Source of the DNA: JAMLHH01 sp964653095
GTDB taxonomy: Bacteria; Bacteroidota; Bacteroidia; Chitinophagales; JADIYW01
DNA: 64,000 bases
Reading direction: 5' to 3'
NCBI GenBank assembly: GCA_964653095.1
Contig: CAZZEH010000004.1
Location: 61,965-125,964 of the forward strand
Shown: piece by piece, positions 24,862 through 32,519 of the stretch
How positions within the stretch are numbered: the first letter of the stretch is position 1
Layout of the letters: every line of letters begins with the position of its first letter
The notes under the pieces: model-generated
What the model was told of the DNA's origin: nothing
Seen by the model: the letters and a program-made list of their open reading frames with translations, nothing else
Databases searched by the model: none
Translations under genes and position numbers: made by a program

Positions 24862-25871
24862 TATCTTACTCTTTTGGATTTACATTTCAACTGTCCACGA
24901 AGGCGATATTCATTTGACAGGTAGGTGTCACCGCTTATGTAATCGTAAATTTCATCGTATGTCAAATCATCAGCACCCATAATATTGTGAATCTCAGGAA
25001 TCGTCATATCATTCAAAACGAAGCTTTCTATTTTATCACGATCTATTTTAGGATTCCTGGATCGGGTAAAGTTATCACGTTCGTAAGCTTTGGATGAGTC
25101 TCTATAATTTGGAGTTATTGATTTTACCCCAATAAAAGACATGTCTTTACCCTTTTTGAAAGCGTCAGAGATATGCTTATAGTAAAGTCCATATTCGACT
25201 GCGTTTCGGGTTGTTAAATGGATTTTCTTTCCGTTGAAATACTCAATATTATAACCGTCTAAAACACCTTTGAAAGTTTTAGATTTAGCTAAATAATAGC
25301 CTACTGTGGTGCGATGGAGGTCAAATTTTCTACCAATCGTAGAAATAGATGTGCCTGCTTCGGCCAGTTTTTCCATTTCTTTTACTTTTTCCTCAGATAC
25401 TCTGGCAATCTTTTTTGCGTTTCGTGGCGATCCTAAAAGCACACCTGCTTTTCGTCGTACAGCCAGGGCTTCTTTTGTTCTGAGGGATATCATATCCCTT
25501 TCTATTTGAGATGCCAGAGAAAAGGCAAAAGCTAAAACCGATGATTGAATGTTATTGCCCAGGACATAATTATCTTTCACAGTATAAACTGAAATTCCAT
25601 TCTTCATGCAGAACTCGAGAATGGACATGACCATTAGCATCTTTCTGCCAAGTCTTGAGAGTTCTGAACAAATGATAATATCATCTTTTTGACATTTTTC
25701 CATCAAGACACCTAACTGTCTTTTATCAGGGTCTTTTGTTCCGGAAACTCCGTCATCTATTATCCATTCATCTATTATCCATTTTTTATCTTCGGCAAAC
25801 TTTACCACACCAGATTTCTGATTTTCAACATCCTGATCATCTGATGACACTCTTAAATATCCGTAAATCAT
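24861..25871 (-). CDS. Serine recombinase (resolvase/invertase type)
   Basis: The start at 25871 (MIYGYLRVSSDDQDVENQKS) puts the catalytic Ser in RVSS, followed by DGVSGTKDPDKRQL and LSRLGRKMLMVMSILEF with the conserved Arg residues. A helix-turn-helix (AGTSISTIGRKFDLHRTTVG) follows near residue 165. A C-terminal region of about 150 residues is not assigned. At 337 residues it is longer than a resolvase and shorter than most large serine integrases. It could be P1's integrase or an inversion enzyme. The ATG at 25961 is rejected because it adds only heptamer-repeat residues. Confidence 0.85.
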   Translation of the reverse strand: MIYGYLRVSSDDQDVENQKSGVVKFAEDKKWIIDEWIIDDGVSGTKDPDKRQLGVLMEKCQKDDIIICSELSRLGRKMLMVMSILEFCMKNGISVYTVKDNYVLGNNIQSSVLAFAFSLASQIERDMISLRTKEALAVRRKAGVLLGSPRNAKKIARVSEEKVKEMEKLAEAGTSISTIGRKFDLHRTTVGYYLAKSKTFKGVLDGYNIEYFNGKKIHLTTRNAVEYGLYYKHISDAFKKGKDMSFIGVKSITPNYRDSSKAYERDNFTRSRNPKIDRDKIESFVLNDMTIPEIHNIMGADDLTYDEIYDYISGDTYLSNEYRLRGQLKCKSKRVR

Positions 25872-25889
25872 ATTTTTTTTTATTTCAAC

Positions 25890-25962
25890 TTGAAAGTCCG
25901 TCTGTGGTCCGTGGTCTGTCGTCCGTCGTCTGTCGTCTGTCGTCTGTGGTCCGTCGTCCATT
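25890..25962. repeat. GTC-orientation heptamer array
   Basis: About nine GTC(C/T)GT(G/C) heptamers lie between the polymerase stop and the recombinase start, next to a T-run. Confidence 0.85.
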
Positions 25963-27907
25963 AATCTTTCATATAAAAATCAGTTACAAAACCGTCGGCT
26001 GTCAGCTGCAGTCCGGGTGCCCAGCTGATAGGAAGTCCCATAGTTTGGCAGACCTCATCAACATCTGCCAGTTCACTCCAATATTCAAGGACTACCTCAT
26101 CATGAATGTGCATGACTATCCGATGTCCCACACCATGCAGCCGGCTCATAGCCACTGCAAGACAGTCTCTTGCAATCGCCTGCACCACGTTTTCCGTGAT
26201 TTTACCGCCGTAGGTCTCTTCCCGCTGCCATTTCCGGGTCGTTTGGTTCAGACCCTCATATGTGAGTACAGAGCCGCCATAACGCCCCTCTTTGAGCCGG
26301 GGAGACTTGTAAGAAAGATTGCGTCCGGAAGGCAGGGTAATGAACAAATAATCGTTTTCCACCCGGAATAAAATCCCCCTGTATTCGGTCTGAGTGTGTT
26401 TAGACACCGCATCTGTTGCCGCCGTCTCCATGCCCTCCCAGAGCTTTACGATCATGGGTGAGGCTTTGCGCCAGGCATGGACTATATTTCTCAGCTCAGA
26501 TTCGTGTATACCCATCTCCAGAGCTCCCATCGCTTTGAGCGCTCCCGGGCCGCCCTGATAGCCCAAAGCCAGTTCTGCTACCTTCCCTTTCTGCCTGAGC
26601 GGAGAATCTTTGCCGATAGACTCTACCGGTACGTCAAACATCTGTGCCGCCGAGGCTTCGTATATCTTACCGTCTCCGGCAAATACCTCCATTCTCCACT
26701 TTTCGTCTGCCAGCCAGGCGATGACCCGGGCCTCTATGGCCGAGAAGTCTGCCACGATGAATACATGATCTTTCATAGGCACAAAAGCCGTGCGGATGAG
26801 TTGAGAAAGGGTGTCCGGCACATTACCATAGAGCAGTTCAAAAAGGTCTTCTTCGTTCTCTTTGACGAGATTTCTTGCACTTAATAAGTCCTTAATGTAA
26901 TTTCTGGGCAAATTTTGCACCTGTACCAGCCTGCCCGCCCATCTCCCGGTACGGTTGGCCCCGTAAAACTGGAGCAGCCCCCGGATACGGTCGTCTTTAC
27001 AGGCCGCATCCAACATGGTGACATATTTCTTAGTGGAGGTCTTGGCCATCTCCTGCCGGATTTCCAGCATTCTTTTCACATCCTTACTCACCTCAGTGTC
27101 CAGCATCTCCGACACCGAGGCTTTGGTCAGTGCAGTGACCTCTTCTCCAGTCTGCTCTGAGAGCCACTCTTTGAGTTGTGCAGGGCTGTTAGTGTTCTCC
27201 AGCCCGGTCAGTACGGCGGCTTCGTCTTTGAGCTTCATCAGATATTGCCGGTCAAATTCGACCGCATTGTACACGAAGTCGGTATCTATCCGCACACCCC
27301 GGTCATTGATGCGCTGGTCGATACACCAGAGCTGATGCTCAAAGTCGGGGATTTGGATAAAACTGAGGGCTGCTCTGACCGCCATCTCTACCTCCACGTC
27401 CCGGCGGCAGTACTCGATGAAGTCCATCCACCTGAAAGGGTCGTGCATGGGCAGATTGCGGGTTCGCATGCCATTCGTCCGGGTCGCCCGGCACGGCACG
27501 GAGAAGTATCGGATGAGGGCTTTGCCTTTACTGTCTTTTTGTGTCTCTAAATCTAGCACTTTGGCCACCGCATCGAGAGACAATGGCAGTCCGGCACAGG
27601 CCGCTCGGACCATGGTGCATTCCCACTGTTCGGGAGGCAGGTAGGTATCCATTGCCCGGGCGATGCAGACGCGTTCAAAATTGGCATTATACGCCGTTTT
27701 CAGTACCGCCGGATCAGTGAGTGCCCGGACTACTTCCACAGGTATGGCCTGCCCCTGTATGAGGTCTATGACTTCTACCGGACCGGAGTCTATGGAGTAA
27801 GCAAACAGCAGGATTTCAAAGTCATCCGCTTCGGCATACTTATATACCCCGCCTTTGTGCAGGTCATTGGAGCTGTAGGTTTCTATGTCGATGGAGAGTG
27901 TTTTCAT
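25961..27907 (-). CDS. Family A DNA polymerase (phage type)
   Basis: This 648-residue protein has an N-terminal 3'-5' exonuclease domain (KTLSIDIETYSSNDLHKGGV; YNANFERVCIARAM; IEYCRRDVEVEMAVR) and a C-terminal polymerase domain: motif A VADFSAIEARVIAWLADE, the O-helix region SPLRQKGKVAELALGYQG, and motif C VMHIHDEVVLEYW. There is no 5' nuclease domain. It is the likely replicative polymerase of P1, in the early operon with the SSB and primase-helicase. Confidence 0.94.
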   Translation of the reverse strand: MKTLSIDIETYSSNDLHKGGVYKYAEADDFEILLFAYSIDSGPVEVIDLIQGQAIPVEVVRALTDPAVLKTAYNANFERVCIARAMDTYLPPEQWECTMVRAACAGLPLSLDAVAKVLDLETQKDSKGKALIRYFSVPCRATRTNGMRTRNLPMHDPFRWMDFIEYCRRDVEVEMAVRAALSFIQIPDFEHQLWCIDQRINDRGVRIDTDFVYNAVEFDRQYLMKLKDEAAVLTGLENTNSPAQLKEWLSEQTGEEVTALTKASVSEMLDTEVSKDVKRMLEIRQEMAKTSTKKYVTMLDAACKDDRIRGLLQFYGANRTGRWAGRLVQVQNLPRNYIKDLLSARNLVKENEEDLFELLYGNVPDTLSQLIRTAFVPMKDHVFIVADFSAIEARVIAWLADEKWRMEVFAGDGKIYEASAAQMFDVPVESIGKDSPLRQKGKVAELALGYQGGPGALKAMGALEMGIHESELRNIVHAWRKASPMIVKLWEGMETAATDAVSKHTQTEYRGILFRVENDYLFITLPSGRNLSYKSPRLKEGRYGGSVLTYEGLNQTTRKWQREETYGGKITENVVQAIARDCLAVAMSRLHGVGHRIVMHIHDEVVLEYWSELADVDEVCQTMGLPISWAPGLQLTADGFVTDFYMKD

Positions 27908-27981
27908 TTGTTTTTGATTTTGATTTTAGACCACAGACGACCGAGTTTGCGGTGCGTCTTTTGATGAAGATATTCGCGGAC

Positions 27982-28311
27982 TCATTCATAGATAATTTCA
28001 ATTTTGTTATCGATACAGAATTGATGCTCTATTCGTGCGCCGGGACTGTCTTTCCAATCTTTTAAAAAGTATGCGTGCGTGCACTTAGAAAGAGCTTTTA
28101 AGCATATAGTCAAAGCCTCCTCATGAGATATACCGAAGTGAATACCCGGAAGAGCGAGAGGGTTAATTACATCAGGAAGAAAAACATACCCGCCCCGCGT
28201 TTCTGATTTAAACCTCAACAGTAGCAATACATCTACTCTTGCGAACTTTATATAAGCATTCACAATAGGTTCTCCTGTTATCTTCCCTGCTATATAGATT
28301 CTCTTTACCAT
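27982..28311 (-). CDS. DUF4406-like protein (deoxyribosyltransferase-like fold)
   Basis: This 109-residue protein starts MVKRIYIAGKITGEPIVNAY. The N-terminal IAGKITG, the middle NPLALPGIHFGISHEEALTI and the C-terminal YFLKDWKDSPGARIEHQF match the DUF4406 family, related to nucleoside 2-deoxyribosyltransferases. Its role in phages is unclear, perhaps nucleotide metabolism. It overlaps the upstream membrane protein gene by seven bases. Confidence 0.8.
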   Translation of the reverse strand: MVKRIYIAGKITGEPIVNAYIKFARVDVLLLLRFKSETRGGYVFLPDVINPLALPGIHFGISHEEALTICLKALSKCTHAYFLKDWKDSPGARIEHQFCIDNKIEIIYE

Positions 28312-28586
28312 GTTTGTGTGTTTTTGGGTGGCGGACGCTTGACCGTAAACTGCGGACTGTGGTCATCCCGATAGCTATCGGGAGTCTGTCGTCCGTCGTC
28401 TGTCGTCCGTCGTCTCCCTGACCCTGAGGCTCTCGAAGGGTCGTCTTCCGGCCACTCGATTTCTGCGATACCTTCTTCTATGAGATTTTCAGGCAGATGC
28501 CCGAGCAATACTATAGTCAGAATGAAACACAGCAGAATAAAACACACCAGTGCCATGGCGCTCAGGATTTGAAGTAATATTGTCAT
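28305..28586 (-). CDS. Small membrane protein with repeat-encoded tail
   Basis: This 93-residue protein has an N-terminal membrane segment (ILSAMALVCFILLCFILTIV, residues about 6-27) and a native acidic part to about residue 52. The rest (SGSGRRRTTDDGRQTPDSYR and on) is translated heptamers plus the CCCGATAGCTATCGGG palindrome. The frame stays open to overlap the next start, so the tail is probably made. Confidence 0.55.
   Translation of the reverse strand: MTILLQILSAMALVCFILLCFILTIVLLGHLPENLIEEGIAEIEWPEDDPSRASGSGRRRTTDDGRQTPDSYRDDHSPQFTVKRPPPKNTQTW
28330..28435. repeat. Heptamer array with palindrome and CCCTGAGGCTCTCGAAGGG element
   Basis: CCCGATAGCTATCGGG lies near 28367-28382, GTC-type heptamers at about 28384-28415, and a CCCTGAGGCTCTCGAAGGG element at about 28421-28439. 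All are inside the tail of the small membrane protein gene. Confidence 0.8.
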
Positions 28587-28629
28587 AGTTGTTTAATTGA
28601 AAATTGAGAGTGGAAAATTGAGAATGTTT

Positions 28630-28835
28630 AAGGACCACAGACCACTGACAACGGACCACAGACCACAGGCCACGGATTGTCACCGGGCAGTGAACGCGGC
28701 CATCGAGCCGCTCTTCGAGCGGAGTGGCACACTGAGCTTGTCGAAGGGCCGAGAAGGAAGCCGAGATGAAGCCGAGATGAAGCCGAACTGCTGTCGTCCG
28801 TCGTCTGTCGTCCGTCGTCCGTCGTCCGTGGTCCC
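28630..28835. repeat. Inverted heptamer arms around CACTGAGCTTGTCGAAGGG element
   Basis: GAC-type heptamers at about 28633-28676, a GC-rich middle with CACTGAGCTTGTCGAAGGG, and GTC-type heptamers at about 28795-28835 that run up to the SSB stop codon. This fills the 250-base gap. Confidence 0.85.
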
Positions 28836-29414
28836 TTAAAAAAGGTCATCCGTACTTGTGTCTTCGGCAAATTCTGCAAAGTCGGACTCGGCAGAAGACC
28901 TGCCATCCAAAGGCTCTCCGTCTCTGAGTTTCTGAATGTGATTAAGACCTGCAGCTACTCCTTTGTTGCCGCTTGCGTTGTAGGCAAAGAAATTGACCGA
29001 CACACGCCCGTAGATACCCGAGTACACTTCGTCCTGGTCAAGGATAGGTTGTACGTGCCTGTCCACCACGCCGGGCTTGTTAAAGCTCTTGGCGTTGAAG
29101 AAGTAGGAGTCGGCATACGCTTCGTCGTCCGGTCTCTCTTCGTCGCCGTCCCGTATAGGGATTTGCAGTCTGGCAGGAATCTTCCCGCCCCATTTGCCTT
29201 TGCCGATTTCCTTGGCGGCTTCGATAGCGGCTTTGATTTTTTGCAAAGTCCTTTTGTCTGATTTCGGAATGATGACCGATACGGAGTACTTTGCTTTCTC
29301 TTCTCCGTCCATTTTGTCCGGCTTCCATACATGGCAGTAAGAGAGTCTGACTTCTCCGGTGATGACTTTTATCGCAGCCACCGGGCCTTGTGTTGTTGAT
29401 GTTGTCTTTGACAT
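28836..29414 (-). CDS. DUF2815-like single-stranded DNA-binding protein
   Basis: This 192-residue protein matches the DUF2815 pattern (EVRLSYCHVWKPDKMDGEEK, KYSVSVIIPKSDKRTLQKIK, YFFNAKSFNKPGVVDRHVQP, DEVYSGIYGRVSVNFFAYNA), a phage gp2.5-like OB-fold family. The acidic C-terminus ending DTSTDDLF fits SSB partner binding. It is co-directional with, and just downstream of, the DUF2800-like nuclease gene, a common phage pair. Confidence 0.9.
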   Translation of the reverse strand: MSKTTSTTQGPVAAIKVITGEVRLSYCHVWKPDKMDGEEKAKYSVSVIIPKSDKRTLQKIKAAIEAAKEIGKGKWGGKIPARLQIPIRDGDEERPDDEAYADSYFFNAKSFNKPGVVDRHVQPILDQDEVYSGIYGRVSVNFFAYNASGNKGVAAGLNHIQKLRDGEPLDGRSSAESDFAEFAEDTSTDDLF

Positions 29415-29455
29415 AATTGAAAAGTGTTTTGATGATTAATGAATTTGATTTTTAT

Positions 29456-30622
29456 TTAATTGTCAGTAAAATCTTTAGCGGCCTGTTCATTACTGCCGAT
29501 CTCCGGCCTTTTGTCGTAGTCGGGAACCAGTGTCGGTGCACCTTCCGGCTTGATGACCCAATTGCCCAGCATCTCGCTGAATCCGGCTTTACCGAGCAGC
29601 TTCTCAAAGTGTGTGATACCCTGCAGCTTTACATTGTAGATATCTTCGTCTTTGATGCCCCCGAGCTTCAGCACTTCTTTCACCTTCTCTTCGTCGGAAA
29701 ACTTGCGGTTGCTGCGGCCTTCTACAAGCTTGTAACCCGGATATTTCACCCCGTGATTGACTGCCTGTATCAGAGAGTAGTCGCTGACGGAACGAATCCA
29801 GGACATGAAGTCTTTGGCTCTGTCCAGTATATCCGCCACTTCTTTCGGCGTGAGCAGGTCAGCTTCCTTAAAGTCGTATTTGGCCAGCTCCATCTGATGT
29901 TTGGCGTGTGCCTTGCATACAGGCTTAGCGCGACAAAACAGGCAGTGAGGACCGACTACAAAGTCTCCTTTTCCCTCAAAAGCGATTTTGGCTTTGGGCT
30001 TCAGCTCCGTATCTCTCCACTCCCGGAGAGCCTCGGCAGTCATTACAAAAGAAGTGATGTTTCTGAGCCTCGGCTGATAGATAGTCATCACGACTTCTCT
30101 GATATCGTAGAGAAAATCGTATTTGGCCAGCGCACCAAGGGCGTAAATCATCATCTGTTTATTTTCCCCGGCATCGACCAATACCCCTTTGCCGTACTTC
30201 AGGTCAGTGATATGCAGCGTGCCGTCTGCAATGATGACATTGTCGCCCGTGCCGAAACCTTCCGGTACAAAATCCGTCAGGTCCAGTCTCTCCTCTATCT
30301 CCATCACCGCATCCCGGGTGTGGCTGAGCGCTTCGGCATACAGCTCCATCACGAACTCCACATAGCTGTCCGCGCACTCCTGCATTTCACCGCAGTAGTA
30401 TTTCGACTCCTTGATCTTGGCCAAAGCTCTGTTAAACTTCACGCCAGTGATCTCTTTCATGGCTTTGCGCAGCATCAGCTCGCAGAGTTCGTGTGCTACG
30501 GTGCCTTCTGCCGCGGCCTCGGATGTGGTGTCGGGAAAAGTCTCCTCCAGCCGGGCCGAAGGGGTACAGGTGAGCCACCTTTGTGCAGATGACGGGCTCA
30601 GTATCGCATGTGCCCCGCTCAT
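29456..30622 (-). CDS. DUF2800-like PD-(D/E)XK nuclease
   Basis: This 388-residue protein starts MSGAHAILSPSSAQRWLTCT and has the family features: GTVAHELCELMLRKAM, a nuclease core VIIADGTLHITDLKYGKGVL (Asp and D-x-K), MMIYALGALAKYDFLYDIRE, and Cys-containing GPHCLFCRAKPVCKAHAKHQ, probably an Fe-S or zinc cluster as in Cas4/AddB-like nucleases. It acts in phage recombination or replication with the DUF2815 SSB. Confidence 0.9.
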   Translation of the reverse strand: MSGAHAILSPSSAQRWLTCTPSARLEETFPDTTSEAAAEGTVAHELCELMLRKAMKEITGVKFNRALAKIKESKYYCGEMQECADSYVEFVMELYAEALSHTRDAVMEIEERLDLTDFVPEGFGTGDNVIIADGTLHITDLKYGKGVLVDAGENKQMMIYALGALAKYDFLYDIREVVMTIYQPRLRNITSFVMTAEALREWRDTELKPKAKIAFEGKGDFVVGPHCLFCRAKPVCKAHAKHQMELAKYDFKEADLLTPKEVADILDRAKDFMSWIRSVSDYSLIQAVNHGVKYPGYKLVEGRSNRKFSDEEKVKEVLKLGGIKDEDIYNVKLQGITHFEKLLGKAGFSEMLGNWVIKPEGAPTLVPDYDKRPEIGSNEQAAKDFTDN

Positions 30623-30975
30623 AGTGCCGCTACTTTTTTGTAAAAACTCTCCCGGTCTTTCTTTTTGAGCTCCGGCACTGTGGCCACCCCAAACTCGTCA
30701 AGCAGACCCAAAATAGCGGATTTGTGGCCGTCTTTGGCTTTTTCGCTGACTATCGCGCGTAGCGCTTCGAGGTCGATTTTAGTTGTCTTCTCGACTTCGC
30801 TCGAAGACCGCGGCTCACTGTCCGGGGTTTCTTTTTTGTCGCTTTTTTTCTCGACTTCGCTGCTCAGGGGGCGGTGATGGGCGGTGAGCGTAGCCGAACC
30901 GCCGTTGTCTAATCCGGCAAGAATTTCTCTGAGTTCGTGGATAGATGTCGCGGTTAATTTGATTTCGATGTGCAT
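30619..30975 (-). CDS. Small early protein with repeat-bearing linker
   Basis: This 118-residue protein has an N-terminal helix (SIHELREILAGLDNG) and a C-terminal domain (IDLEALRAIVSEKAKDGHKS, AILGLLDEFGVATVPELKKK) like those seen in phage proteins just upstream of DUF2800. The linker contains two Glu-rich repeats (SSEVEKKSDKK, SSEVEKTTKID) encoded by CTCGACTTCGCT elements. The ATG overlaps the DUF2800-like gene by four bases in the coupling direction. Confidence 0.65.
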   Translation of the reverse strand: MHIEIKLTATSIHELREILAGLDNGGSATLTAHHRPLSSEVEKKSDKKETPDSEPRSSSEVEKTTKIDLEALRAIVSEKAKDGHKSAILGLLDEFGVATVPELKKKDRESFYKKVAAL

Positions 30976-31307
30976 GGTTGAATGATATTTAGATAAGTGG
31001 TGAAAATAGTTTCAAAAGGATGGAGCCCGTAAGGATTGGAAAACACGGCCTGAAGGGTCCAGAAGGTGATATGCTCTTTGCCGGCAGGCCAACTGAACAG
31101 GTATATCCGGTCGCCCGCAAACACGGCAAGAATGTTTCTCCCCGGACTGTGATAGGCATAGTCCAGCTCGGACACATATACGTTGAATTTTTGCCTGATG
31201 AGGTCTCTTCTCGGTGCCGTAGGCCGGTGAAAAAAGAACCCTTTGGTACGCATCCAGGAAGAGATGTAGGGATTGTACGTACTGGCTACGAGCTTTTCTG
31301 CTTTCAT
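30954..31307 (-). CDS. Unknown early phage protein
   Basis: This 117-residue protein starts MKAEKLVASTYNPYISSWMR. It is rich in aromatic residues (FLFSWPAGKEHITFWTLQAV-like stretches) and has no recognised motif. It lies between the helical 31304 gene (ATGA overlap) and the linker protein (22-base overlap) in the early operon. Confidence 0.6.
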   Translation of the reverse strand: MKAEKLVASTYNPYISSWMRTKGFFFHRPTAPRRDLIRQKFNVYVSELDYAYHSPGRNILAVFAGDRIYLFSWPAGKEHITFWTLQAVFSNPYGLHPFETIFTTYLNIIQPCTSKSN

Positions 31308-31516
31308 GGTTCTTGCTTTTTAATGCGCTTGGCATTGCCTACAATTGATTTTCTGATCGTGGCCCGGAGCTGTGCGATCTCCCGGTCGGTGAATACCTGG
31401 TTCTTTTTCTTCTTTTTGGAAGGCGTTTTGCTCAGTTCGGTCTCGATCCGGTCACAGCAGCGCATGATGAGCTCGGCCTGCGCCCGGAGTGCTTGTATTT
31501 CGGCTAATACGTCCAT
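31304..31516 (-). CDS. Small helical early protein
   Basis: This 70-residue protein starts MDVLAEIQALRAQAELIMRC, all helical, with a lysine run (KKKKKNQ) and a basic C-terminus. No family is recognised; DNA or RNA binding is possible from its charge. Confidence 0.6.
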   Translation of the reverse strand: MDVLAEIQALRAQAELIMRCCDRIETELSKTPSKKKKKNQVFTDREIAQLRATIRKSIVGNAKRIKKQEP

Positions 31517-31597
31517 AGTCCTGTTGTTTTTAATCGTTTAAAAAAAAAGGGCAGATCATCGGTATAGTGCCGGGTCTCCGCCCTGAGCGCTGCTTTC

Positions 31598-31822
31598 TCA
31601 CGGTAGCGTGTAATGTTTTTTCTCGTTTGCAATTTCTTCTAAGAATCGGTCGATCTTCTCTGCCGTCAGCTCAGAGCAATGCCCGGAGTTGATCGTGGTG
31701 CGCAGGGTGACTCTGGAGATACCTATGCGCCGGGCAGCGATGTTCATGCCGCCGCGCCTGTCTATAAAGGCCAGCAGCTTCAATCTCTTTTCTTTGTTAA
31801 TTTTTGGTTCTATGTTCAACAT
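31598..31822 (-). CDS. Cro-like helix-turn-helix protein
   Basis: This 74-residue protein starts MLNIEPKINKEKRLKLLAFI and has a helix-turn-helix (GGMNIAARRIGISRVTLRTT INSG). It is the first gene of the leftward early operon and is divergent from the repressor gene at 31906, as Cro is from CI. Confidence 0.75.
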   Translation of the reverse strand: MLNIEPKINKEKRLKLLAFIDRRGGMNIAARRIGISRVTLRTTINSGHCSELTAEKIDRFLEEIANEKKHYTLP

Positions 31823-31905
31823 ATATCCCTCTTTTTATTTAAATTGAGTTAATCAATAAGGTAAAACGAAGATAGTAAATATATTTTCGATTAAACAAGC
31901 AATGC
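31823..31905. promoter_or_regulatory. Divergent lytic/lysogenic control region of P1
   Basis: This 83-base A/T-rich gap lies between the Cro-like and repressor genes and should hold both promoters and operators. I see no clear repeated operator by eye. Confidence 0.55.
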
Positions 31906-32280
31906 GTGAATATTTTTTCGACTATAAAAGATAGAGTTGTACAATTCGCTGAGTATAAAGGAATTGCCAAAGAAACTTTTTTTACAGAGATAGGTATGAC
32001 GAGTGCGAATTTCAGGGGTAACGCTAAAAAAACACCATTAAACTCAAATGCAATTGAAAATATATTTGCGAAGCACCCCGACATCAATTTGTATTGGTTA
32101 TTGACGGGTGAGGGGGGCATGCTTCGTGTGGATGACAAATTTTCTCCGGAGGGGGACTGTGCGGGTTTACTGGCCGAAAAGGAGAGCCGTATCGAGGAAT
32201 TGAAAGACCATATCAAAACCTTACAGACCTTAGTAGATGTCATGAAACAAAACTCTGAGCCGGGTGCTAACTCCGGTTAG
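31906..32280 (+). CDS. Prophage repressor, CI-like helix-turn-helix protein
   Basis: This 124-residue protein starts with GTG (NIFSTIKDRVVQFAEYKGI); the nearby ATG at 31902 leads to an early stop. The N-terminal domain (AKETFFTEIGMTSANFRGNA, then IFAKHPDINLYWLLTGEGGM) is typical of Bacteroidota phage repressors. The C-terminus is a coiled coil (EKESRIEELKDHIKTLQTLV), with no LexA-type peptidase domain. It is the only rightward gene at the P1 right end and sits next to the tRNA junction. Confidence 0.85.
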   Translation: MNIFSTIKDRVVQFAEYKGIAKETFFTEIGMTSANFRGNAKKTPLNSNAIENIFAKHPDINLYWLLTGEGGMLRVDDKFSPEGDCAGLLAEKESRIEELKDHIKTLQTLVDVMKQNSEPGANSG

Positions 32281-32283
32281 CAC
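32264..32283 (+). terminator. Hairpin at end of repressor gene
   Basis: Perfect stem GTGCTAAC / GTTAGCAC with a TCCG loop spans the repressor stop codon. There is no strong T-tract, so it may protect the 3' end rather than terminate. Confidence 0.45.
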
Positions 32284-32374
32284 TTAGGCTTGGTTATTTA
32301 ATCATCATAAAAAACTAAATACATAACGCATTGACCATGAGCAAAATAACAGCCAAAAAGCGGAGAAAATGATT

Positions 32375-32416
32375 CTCATAACCCGAAGGTCACAGGTTCG
32401 AGTCCTGTTCCCGCTA
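32375..32416 (+). tRNA. Partial tRNA (CAT anticodon) 3' half, P1 right attachment junction
   Basis: The sequence from 32375 fits a tRNA from the anticodon loop onward: loop CTCATAA with anticodon CAT at 32377-32379, stem CCCGA, variable AGGTC, T-arm ACAGG TTCGAGT CCTGT, acceptor TCCCGCT and discriminator A. Upstream bases do not pair with CCCGA (TGATT instead of TCGGG) and there is no D-arm, so the 5' half is missing. This is what an integration into a tRNA gene leaves at the distal end. The three C residues in the anticodon stem suggest initiator type, but the acceptor does not show this clearly. Confidence 0.8.
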
Positions 32417-32422
32417 CTAAAT
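32403..32422 (+). repeat. Left attachment repeat of E2
   Basis: TCCTGTTCCCGCTACTAAAT covers the tRNA T-stem 3' side, acceptor stem and the first bases after the gene. It is identical to 53894-53913. Confidence 0.9.
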
Positions 32423-32423
32423 T

Positions 32424-32468
32424 AACATCTAACTTTTTGATTTTCAAAGAGTTAGATGTTTTTATTTT
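32424..32468 (+). terminator. Terminator after tRNA fragment
   Basis: Perfect 10-bp stem AACATCTAAC / GTTAGATGTT followed by TTTATTTT. It is supplied by E2 and would terminate the tRNA transcript. Confidence 0.75.
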
Positions 32469-32519
32469 GAGGATTTTTTTAGCAGGAGGAGCACATTAAT
32501 CTATCCGGCTAAAAAAAAA

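Larger units (their letters stand above)
1..32402. mobile_element. Prophage P1, contractile-tailed, left end outside window
   Basis: This is a near-continuous leftward phage genome: repressor switch, replication, packaging, head, sheath/tube, lysis, chaperone and tape measure in canonical late order. Head and packaging genes are of lambda type and the tail is contractile. The right boundary is the partial tRNA at 32375. Baseplate, fibre and probably integrase genes are not visible and should lie to the left. Whether the prophage is intact cannot be judged, but no late gene seen here is obviously broken. Confidence 0.9.

Noticed and set aside
32340..32416. A complete tRNA gene ending at 32416
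   Set aside because: No D-arm or matching anticodon-stem 5' strand upstream; only the 3' half is present.
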